Shown one piece after another: positions 59,464-64,000 of a stretch of DNA of 64,000 bases; positions within the stretch are counted from its first letter, which is position 1, and the number at the start of each line of letters is the position of its first letter. A model generated the notes under the pieces. It worked only from the letters and a program-made list of their open reading frames with translations. It searched no databases and was not told the DNA's origin. A program made the position numbers and the translations under genes. The DNA is from Geobacteraceae bacterium (lineage in GTDB: Bacteria; Desulfobacterota; Desulfuromonadia; Geobacterales; Pseudopelobacteraceae): positions 62,001-126,000 of the forward strand of contig JADKKR010000005.1 in the NCBI GenBank assembly GCA_016720395.1, written 5' to 3'.

Positions 59464-59757
59464 CTATTTGGTTTCAGTACCGGCCGGTAACAGAGGCTGG
59501 CCCGCTTTCTGTTTCTTCAGCTCCTGCTCATGCTCCTGCTTGGCTTTATAGATCTTGCTTCGTTCAGCCTTGAGGGCATCGGCGGCTGCCTTGCGGTCAG
59601 CGTCGGTGATCCGCTGCGCCTGCTGTTTGCGTACCATCTCCCTCTTGGCCGCCAGTTCGGGGGTCAAGGGGGCGCCAAAGGCCGCTCCGCCGGCAAACGT
59701 CAGCAGGACGGTCATCAGTGCTGCCATGGTGATGGTAGCGAGTGTCCGGTTTTTCAT
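59464..59757 (-). CDS. Small secreted charged coiled-coil protein, first gene of the MCO2 operon
   Basis: This 97-residue protein has a signal peptide (LATITMAALMTVLLTFAGGA) and a highly charged helical body rich in Ala, Lys, Glu and Gln (REMVRKQQAQRITDADRKAA ... KQEHEQELKKQKAG). No Cys or His metal site is visible. GAAAGGAG precedes the ATG. It is 27 bases upstream of MCO2 with no terminator between. A chaperone or anchor role for the oxidase is possible; no family was recognised. Confidence 0.75.
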   Translation of the reverse strand: MKNRTLATITMAALMTVLLTFAGGAAFGAPLTPELAAKREMVRKQQAQRITDADRKAAADALKAERSKIYKAKQEHEQELKKQKAGQPLLPAGTETK

Positions 59758-59850
59758 GTTGTTCTCCTTTCGAGATCTTGAGGTATGTTTCTGAGCAGGG
59801 AATATATGCGTGGCTATGAAATATGAATTCTATTGTTGACCTGTCAGGTA

Positions 59851-59867
59851 TAGCAAGAAATGAGCCT
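59851..59867 (-). promoter_or_regulatory. Sigma54-like -24/-12 promoter of the MCO2 operon
   Basis: On the minus strand AGGCTC, 5 bases, TTGCT fits the RpoN consensus. The GG and GC doublets are separated by exactly 10 bases. Mismatches are at the first T and one inner base of the -24 box. Transcription would start about 85 bases before the small protein gene. Confidence 0.5.
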
Positions 59868-59941
59868 AAGCCGGAGAAGTGCTAAGACGCCGGAATTTAA
59901 GAGATGCCGTGAGCGATGGTCGGGCAGAAAGCCCTGTTTTT

Positions 59942-59967
59942 GTCTCAGTATGAGAATCTGCGTCTCA
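59942..59967 (-). promoter_or_regulatory. Triple TGAGAC activator-site candidate upstream of the MCO2 operon
   Basis: On the minus strand the order is TGAGAC, 5 bases, TTCTCA, 3 bases, TGAGAC. The layout mirrors 25679-25703. The distance to the sigma54-like element is 74 bases, against 63 at MCO1, a difference of one DNA helical turn. Confidence 0.6.
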
Positions 59968-60060
59968 CTTTGGGCGGCATGATGACAGATAATTTTCTGA
60001 ATAACAATCTGAATGAATGTTGGTGAAATTAAATGCGGATTCACAAAAGGGGATGACACC

Positions 60061-60560
60061 GTTACATCTTAAAATCAAAAGCTTTCATTAACAGGGATGA
60101 AGGGGAACGGGCGAGAGACAAAAAGCATCTATCACGCAAAGCCGCGAAGGCGCAAAGAAAGCTTAATGCAAAACGTATGGGGTAACCCTGAAAAGCTTCA
60201 GGGGTTACTTGGCGTCTTAGCGGCTTGAGTGAGCAGAGCGAACGGGCGAGAGACAAAAAGCATCTATCACGCAAAGCCGCGAAGGCGCAAAGAAAGATTA
60301 AAACAAAGCATACGGGGTAACCGAAAACAAAGAGCTATTTTACAGGGATGGAGGGGATGAAGGGGATACATCTTGGACACCGGGCTTCTTTTTGGTTTAA
60401 CCCAGAAAGCTTTGTCGGTTTTAACCCTGAATCAGGTATTCGCTGGTCGTTTCCGGTTTTCTCGGCGTGCATCTGCGTCCATCGGCGGTTCCATTGTTTT
60501 TAAATGCTTGATTAACCGCCGCCAGAAGTATTATTTGGCTTTCGTTTTCGTAATGGAAAT
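60061..60560. repeat. Repeat mosaic: R1 (two copies), R3 half, R2/R5-like pieces
   Basis: R1 copies in forward orientation lie at about 60106-60170 and 60215-60305 (CACGCAAAGCCGCGAAGGCG). A half R3 (TTTTACAGGGATGGAGGGGA) starts at about 60339 and keeps the GGGCTTCTTTTTGGTTTAACC interior shortened here to its edge. CTCGGCGTGCATCTGCGTCC and AACCGCCGCCAGAAGTATTA (R2) follow. No gene seen. Confidence 0.7.
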
Positions 60561-60564
60561 AATC

Positions 60565-60598
60565 TTGTCCCCATACAATCTTTGGGCTACAATGTAGC
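60565..60598 (+). promoter_or_regulatory. Promoter with overlapping palindromic operator of the relB-like gene
   Basis: TTGTCC (60565-60570), a 17-base spacer and TACAAT (60588-60593) form a good sigma70 promoter. The -10 box lies inside the perfect palindrome GCTACA-A-TGTAGC (60586-60598), the expected position for repression by the RelB-like antitoxin. Confidence 0.6.
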
Positions 60599-60615
60599 TC
60601 AAAGGAGAAACAATT

Positions 60616-60882
60616 ATGTTAACTAATAACTCTGTTGTTCGAGCAAGGATTGACGGAAGTATTAAAATTGAGGCTGAGGCAGTGCTCGCTTCTATCGGTC
60701 TTACAGCCTCTGATGCTTTCCGCATGCTGATGATGCGCATTGCAAAAGAAAAAAAGCTACCGTTTGCGCCGCTTGTTCCTAATGAAGAAACTATTGAAGC
60801 GATGAAGGCAGCCCGACGTGGTGATCTTGTTGCAGTTGGCTCCGCAGACAACCTCCTTGAGATGCTAAATGCGGGGGATTAG
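60616..60882 (+). CDS. RelB/DinJ family antitoxin
   Basis: This is the antitoxin of a type II pair. Its N-terminal ribbon-helix-helix part (VVRARIDGSIKIEAEAVLAS, GLTASDAFRMLMMRIAKEKK) is typical of RelB/DinJ, and it is followed by the family's LPFAPLVPNEET. AAAGGAG precedes the ATG. It overlaps the toxin gene by 14 bases. Length (88 aa) fits. Confidence 0.92.
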   Translation: MLTNNSVVRARIDGSIKIEAEAVLASIGLTASDAFRMLMMRIAKEKKLPFAPLVPNEETIEAMKAARRGDLVAVGSADNLLEMLNAGD

Positions 60883-61150
60883 ATATGTCGGTCGCTTCAA
60901 GCGCGACTACAAACGGGAAAAGTCTGGACGTCATGGAAAAACACTCGATGCAGCCCTGATGGAGATTGTGAATCTTCTCGCCGCCGATGAACCTTTACCC
61001 CGTCGCAACTTCGATCATCCGCTTTCCGGTGACTGGGCAGATCACAGGGATTGCCACGTCAAGCCTGATTTGATATTGATTTACCGGAAGCCGGATGACG
61101 ATTTTCTCGATTTGGTTCGTCTTGGTTCTCATAGCGAAATTGGGCTGTAA
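60869..61150 (+). CDS. YafQ family mRNA interferase toxin
   Basis: This is a ribosome-dependent RNase of the RelE superfamily, YafQ branch. The N-terminus IRYVGRFKRDYKREKSGRHG, the PLSGDWADHRDCHVKPDLIL core and the C-terminal LVRLGSHSEIGL, with the catalytic-region His residues, are conserved. Length (93 aa) is normal. The start lies within the end of the antitoxin gene. Confidence 0.92.
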   Translation: MRGIRYVGRFKRDYKREKSGRHGKTLDAALMEIVNLLAADEPLPRRNFDHPLSGDWADHRDCHVKPDLILIYRKPDDDFLDLVRLGSHSEIGL

Positions 61151-61224
61151 ACTTTATTTCTTGTCTATTTCGTTAACTTCAAGCTGGCATTTTGCGCTCA
61201 CCCGGCAAATGGAGGTAATCAGTC

Positions 61225-61539
61225 ATGAGCTATAAACCAGTTGCGTACGATCCAAAGAAAAAATTGGAGCATGAACTTCAAAACCTCGCTTTCAAGGAAG
61301 CATGGGAAGCCTTGGATGATGAATTTGCTGCTCTGGATGCCCTGCTTTCAGCACGTCGACAAGCAGGGATGACCCAAGAGCAGGTAGCTGCTAAAATGGG
61401 TGTCTCTCAGCCCTCATTGGCGAGAGTAGAAGCGTCACTCGGCTCTCACCGTCATTCTCCGTCTCTTGAGATGCTCCGCAAGTATGCTGCTGCTGTCAAC
61501 TGCAAACTAGAGATTCGGCTGATACCACAGCATTCGTAA
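61225..61539 (+). CDS. XRE-family antitoxin-like regulator without visible toxin partner
   Basis: The helix-turn-helix is ARRQAGMTQEQVAAKMGVSQ PSLARVE, preceded by a charged helix (EHELQNLAFKEAWEALDDEF) typical of HigA/HicB-associated XRE antitoxins. Its tail LRKYAAAVNCKLEIRLIP resembles that of the antitoxin at 62180. GGAGG precedes the ATG. There is no toxin-like gene directly before or after it in the same direction; it may be an orphan antitoxin. Confidence 0.8.
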   Translation: MSYKPVAYDPKKKLEHELQNLAFKEAWEALDDEFAALDALLSARRQAGMTQEQVAAKMGVSQPSLARVEASLGSHRHSPSLEMLRKYAAAVNCKLEIRLIPQHS

Positions 61540-61559
61540 GAGTGGTTTGTTCGTTTAAC

Positions 61560-61700
61560 CCTTAAAAGCTTGAGGGGGTCCTTGGCGTCTTAGCGGCTTA
61601 AGTGAGCAGAGCGAACGGGCGAGATAAGAAAAGCATCTATCACGCAAAGCCGCGAAGGCGCAAAGAAAGCTTAAAACCAATGAACCTGGAAAAAGCATTT
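61560..61700. repeat. R1 repeat copy
   Basis: GGCGTCTTAGCGGCTTAAGT, GAGCAGAGCGAACGGGCGAG and ATCACGCAAAGCCGCGAAGG in series mark a forward R1 copy at about 61580-61675. Unique sequence follows to the next gene end. Confidence 0.75.
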
Positions 61701-61784
61701 TCACGCGACGAACGCAACGACGCAACGTAATACCAGGCAGCTAAACCTGAAAGTCTTTTGATTAGAGTGAGGCGGAATGTGGAT

Positions 61785-62138
61785 TTAAGCGGTTTGCAGC
61801 TTTTTTAGGCGTCCAGTTGAGCGAGTTGTGCGATCTACTCTTTTTGGTTGCTCGCCTCCAATATCCAGAAGGACCTCCGGGTGACGGGAGGCAACCTGCA
61901 AAAGCACACGTGCGGGGCCTTCCGGTTTACGTCGGCCTTGTTCCCAGTTTCTCAATGTTCCTACGCTGATTCCCACAAGGTCTGCAAACTTATCTTGTGA
62001 AAGACCGAATTGCTCACGTAGAGCGCGAACCTCGGTTTCCGGGAATTCAAATGATCGAGAGGGTTGCATTGTGCCTTTCATGATCGCCGCGCCTTGTTTC
62101 ACGCTTGCCAACAGTTCCTGAAAAAGTTCATCCTTCAT
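61785..62138 (-). CDS. NadS/HigA-like XRE antitoxin, orphan
   Basis: The helix-turn-helix is VRALREQFGLSQDKFADLVG ISVGTLRNWEQGRR, followed by PEGPARVLLQVASRHPEVLL, typical of the NadS/HigA-type antitoxins that follow RelE-like toxins. Here no toxin precedes it; the antitoxin at 62180 lies upstream instead. Its C-terminal tail (TTRSTGRLKKLQTA) nearly matches the tail of that gene product. AGAGGA precedes the ATG. Confidence 0.82.
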   Translation of the reverse strand: MKDELFQELLASVKQGAAIMKGTMQPSRSFEFPETEVRALREQFGLSQDKFADLVGISVGTLRNWEQGRRKPEGPARVLLQVASRHPEVLLDIGGEQPKRVDRTTRSTGRLKKLQTA

Positions 62139-62179
62139 GATATTCCTCTCGGTGTTGATTTCGTTTTGGAGGCGAGACT

Positions 62180-62533
62180 TTAAGCGGCATGCAGCTTTTT
62201 TGTACGTCCGGTTGAGCGTGTTGTTTGACCATCTACTTTTCTGGATACCATTTCATTTACTAATCGCAATTCCAAGCGGCAGCCGAGAGCATGTGCGTAT
62301 TTTTCCAGAGTAGCGATTGACGGAGAATGCTTTCCTTTACCAGATTCGAGGCGGGCTACAGCAGACTGAGTTGTGCCGATACGCTCTGCAACTTCAGCTT
62401 GTGTGACACCTGCGGCAGCACGAGCCTTGAGAAATTCGTCAAGAAATCTGAACTCTTCGTCCAGTCGATCATATTCAATTTTTACATCTGCCCTTTCAAG
62501 GGCGCGGGCTTTAAGTTCTTTGTGAGTGAGCAT
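62180..62533 (-). CDS. HigA-like XRE antitoxin of a toxin-first pair
   Basis: The charged N-terminal helix (KARALERADVKIEYDRLDEE) is followed by the helix-turn-helix AAAGVTQAEVAERIGTTQSA VARLESG and HSPSIATLEKYAHALGCRLE. It overlaps the end of the upstream toxin gene by 23 bases and has AAGGAG before the ATG. The C-terminal tail TTRSTGRTKKLHAA is shared with the gene at 61785. Confidence 0.88.
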   Translation of the reverse strand: MLTHKELKARALERADVKIEYDRLDEEFRFLDEFLKARAAAGVTQAEVAERIGTTQSAVARLESGKGKHSPSIATLEKYAHALGCRLELRLVNEMVSRKVDGQTTRSTGRTKKLHAA

Positions 62534-62852
62534 TTTTGAACTCCTTCATTCTTCGTTGTGCAGTTTCAAGTTCTCTTGGCGGGGTTTTATCTGACTTCTT
62601 GATAAATTGGTGCAGCATCACTATCTTTCGGCCAACCATTGTGCAGTAGAATACTCGTGCGATTCCCTCCGCAGCCTTCAGCCGCAATTCAAAAAGTCCC
62701 CCTCCCATTGCGCGAGTATGAGGCATACCGAGATCTGGACCATAAATCTCCATTCTGTCGGCATAGCGAAGATAGCGACCGAGAAACCCTGATGGCATTG
62801 CAAGGATTCCTTCTTGAACTGATTTGTCGTAATAGGTGATTGTCCAAGCCAT
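62511..62852 (-). CDS. RelE/HigB-like (phage Gp49-like) toxin
   Basis: This is a RelE-superfamily toxin of the Gp49-like group: AWTITYYDKSVQEGILAMPS at the start, MGGGLFELRLKAAEGIARVF YCTMVGRKIVMLHQFIKKS in the core, and TPPRELETAQRRMKEF at the end. Length (113 aa) fits. It lies first in a toxin-antitoxin order, with a palindrome just upstream of its start. Confidence 0.9.
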   Translation of the reverse strand: MAWTITYYDKSVQEGILAMPSGFLGRYLRYADRMEIYGPDLGMPHTRAMGGGLFELRLKAAEGIARVFYCTMVGRKIVMLHQFIKKSDKTPPRELETAQRRMKEFKNAHSQRT

Positions 62853-62860
62853 GGTGTCAG

Positions 62861-62878
62861 TATAGCGTATTTGCTATA
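62861..62878. promoter_or_regulatory. Inverted repeat upstream of the Gp49-like toxin gene (likely operator)
   Basis: TATAGC and GCTATA form a perfect inverted repeat with a 6-base spacer, 9-26 bases before the toxin start on the minus strand. It overlaps a TATACT-like -10 sequence, so antitoxin binding would block transcription. Confidence 0.5.
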
Positions 62879-62924
62879 TTAGGTCTATGGGTTTATTTGG
62901 TTCCATTGGTTCAAAGCCTTTATT

Positions 62925-63125
62925 ATTAACCGCCGCCAGAAGTAGGCGCCTCTAGGCGATAAAGGCGGATACACGCCGAGTAAGGCAAAATCTGACTCTT
63001 TTGAATAAATTTGAAAGCTTTAGGTGGGGTTCCTTGGCGACTTGGCGTCTTGAGTGAGCAGAGCGAACGGGCGAGAGAAAAAAGCATCTATCACGCAAAG
63101 CCGCGAAGGCGCAAAGAAATATTAA
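62925..63125. repeat. R2 and R1 repeat copies
   Basis: R2 in reverse orientation (TTAACCGCCGCCAGAAGTAG, then the GCGCCTCTAGGCGA palindrome and the tail CGCCGAGTAAGGCAAAATCT) lies at about 62928-62992. A forward R1 copy (GAGCAGAGCGAACGGGCGAG, then CACGCAAAGCCGCGAAGGCG) lies at about 63030-63122. Together with flanking bases they fill the gap to the next gene. Confidence 0.8.
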
Positions 63126-63183
63126 GGCAGGTCATATGCCCCCAGGGTATTCGTGCAACGACCCGTTGCACAAATTGCCAGAC

Positions 63184-63495
63184 TTAAATCAGGGCCTCAA
63201 TTCCTTTGCGGTCAAGAATGTTCAAAAGCTTCAGAGATGGTCCACCTGGGTGCTTCTCGCCAATCTCCCATTTTTGGATAGTTGATAGACTGGTGTTCAG
63301 GACAGAGGCCAGAACCGCTTGGCTAATTCGGTAACGGTCCCGTAGAGTTCGAATCTGCTCTGGTGAATATTCCTGTACCGGCTCGATACACAAAACATCA
63401 TAGCGATTCATAGCACGTTTATCGATAAACCCAAGCTCATGTAAATCCTGCGCAGTATCATGTACCGCCTCAAGAATACGACTTTTATGTTTCAT
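63184..63495 (-). CDS. NadS-like XRE antitoxin, orphan
   Basis: This is a HigA/NadS-type DNA-binding antitoxin: RTLRDRYRISQAVLASVLNT SLSTIQKWEIGEKHPGGPSLKLL is the helix-turn-helix and following helix. The N-terminal part contains MNRYDVLCIEPVQEYSPEQI. GGAGG precedes the ATG. No toxin gene is adjacent upstream; that side is repeat DNA. It may be an orphan left after loss of its partner. Confidence 0.82.
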   Translation of the reverse strand: MKHKSRILEAVHDTAQDLHELGFIDKRAMNRYDVLCIEPVQEYSPEQIRTLRDRYRISQAVLASVLNTSLSTIQKWEIGEKHPGGPSLKLLNILDRKGIEALI

Positions 63496-64000
63496 GTATT
63501 ACCTCCAGGAGAGAGCCTTTGGCGACCGCTTCTGAAATTCAGAATTATGAATTCTGCAGTTAAATCCATAGGCCAAACATTGGGGGTCCTTCCACTGCAT
63601 CCCTGAAATGTTTGCCCTTTGACTTGGCGTCTTGAGTGAGCAGTGCGAACGGGCGAGAGACAAAAAGCATCTATCACGCAAAGCCGCGAAGGCGCTAAGA
63701 AAGCTTAAGGCAAGGCTTCTTGGGGAACCCCGAAATCTTTATTTGTCTGTTTCCGGTTTTCTCGGCGTGCATCGCTTAGAAGCGCCTACTTCTGGCTGCG
63801 TAACTCGGCGGTTATATGGTTAAAAGGCTTTTTTAACCGCCGCCAGAAGTAGGCGCTTTTAAGCGAGAAAGGCGGATGTACGCCGAGTAAGGCAAAACCT
63901 GATTCTTTGGGCAACCCCGAAATCATTATTTGTCTGTTTCCGGTTTTCTCTGCGTACATCTGCGTAACTCATCGGTTTCATTGATCACTTGAGTTTATCG
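63496..64000. repeat. Repeat mosaic: R1 and two R2 copies to the window edge
   Basis: R1 (forward) lies at about 63622-63712. A short R2 (CTCGGCGTGCATCGCTTAGA, 63758-63797) and a fuller reverse R2 (63835-63900, with the GGCGCTTTTAAGCGAG palindrome) follow. Words like TGTCTGTTTCCGGTTTTCTC appear twice (63741 and 63931 areas) and again near 60448. No gene seen. Confidence 0.75.

Overview
The window looks like chromosomal DNA from a Desulfuromonadia/Geobacterales-type bacterium. This is an inference from gene content: large secreted multicopper oxidases with Ig-like tails, a Sco protein, a c-type cytochrome fusion, an OPX/BY-kinase exopolysaccharide locus, a GspE/PilB-type ATPase and many toxin-antitoxin pairs. 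No rRNA or tRNA gene was seen to confirm it. Most of the window is GC-rich; about 30.2-50.3 kb is visibly AT-rich.

Layout. 0-0.85 kb: end of an RND efflux pump. 1.05-2.84 kb: a GspE/PilB-type ATPase. 3.0-18.5 kb: an exopolysaccharide/envelope locus (large FlaA1/WbpM-type dehydratase, YjbH-type outer-membrane protein, a lipoprotein, a delta-60-repeat secreted protein, PHP tyrosine phosphatase, Wza-like OPX lipoprotein, Wzc-like BY-kinase, an Ala/Pro-rich secreted protein). 18.6-22.5 kb: Sco, an MNT/HEPN toxin-antitoxin pair, an FKBP isomerase and a cytochrome c fused to a periplasmic-binding-like domain. 22.6-25.8 kb: a repeat-rich stretch with a HigBA-like and a TumE/TumA-like toxin-antitoxin pair. 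25.9-30.2 kb: multicopper oxidase 1 (MCO1). 30.7-50.3 kb: a low-GC glycan island with a pseudaminic acid pathway (PseB, C, F, G-H fusion, I), a HisH/HisF/amidotransferase trio, a flippase, a polymerase/ligase, glycosyltransferases, acyltransferases, a PglC-like initiating transferase and an aldo/keto reductase. 50.4-59.8 kb, minus strand: a 767-residue secreted protein, giant multicopper oxidase 2 (MCO2) and a small periplasmic protein. 60.6-63.5 kb: a second toxin-antitoxin-rich, repeat-rich stretch.

How the parts fit. The Wza/Wzc/PHP/YjbH genes would export and regulate a polysaccharide. The glycan island would supply a pseudaminic-acid-containing repeat unit for O-antigen, capsule or EPS. 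The two multicopper oxidases and the 767-residue protein share a roughly 100-residue C-terminal module and near-identical terminators. The two oxidase transcription units also share a regulatory layout: three TGAGAC-type half-sites followed by a sigma54-like -24/-12 element. They therefore look like one co-regulated secreted redox/matrix system flanking the glycan island.

Two cautions. First, at least 15 single-base indels, nearly all at short runs of one base, split otherwise well-preserved genes between 27.3 and 59.1 kb. I annotate these genes as single units and regard sequencing error as more likely than decay. Second, most intergenic regions are mosaics of a few interspersed repeat families, called here R1 to R5. 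R1 contains the direct or reverse-complement form of CTTTGCGCCTTCGCGGCTTT. R2 contains CTCGGCGTACATCCGCCTTT and GGCGGCGGTTAA. R3 is a 128-bp element with ACTTTTACAGGGATG termini. R4 is made of TTCAC-type 15-mers. R5 contains CTCTGTGTCTCTGTGTTTAA.
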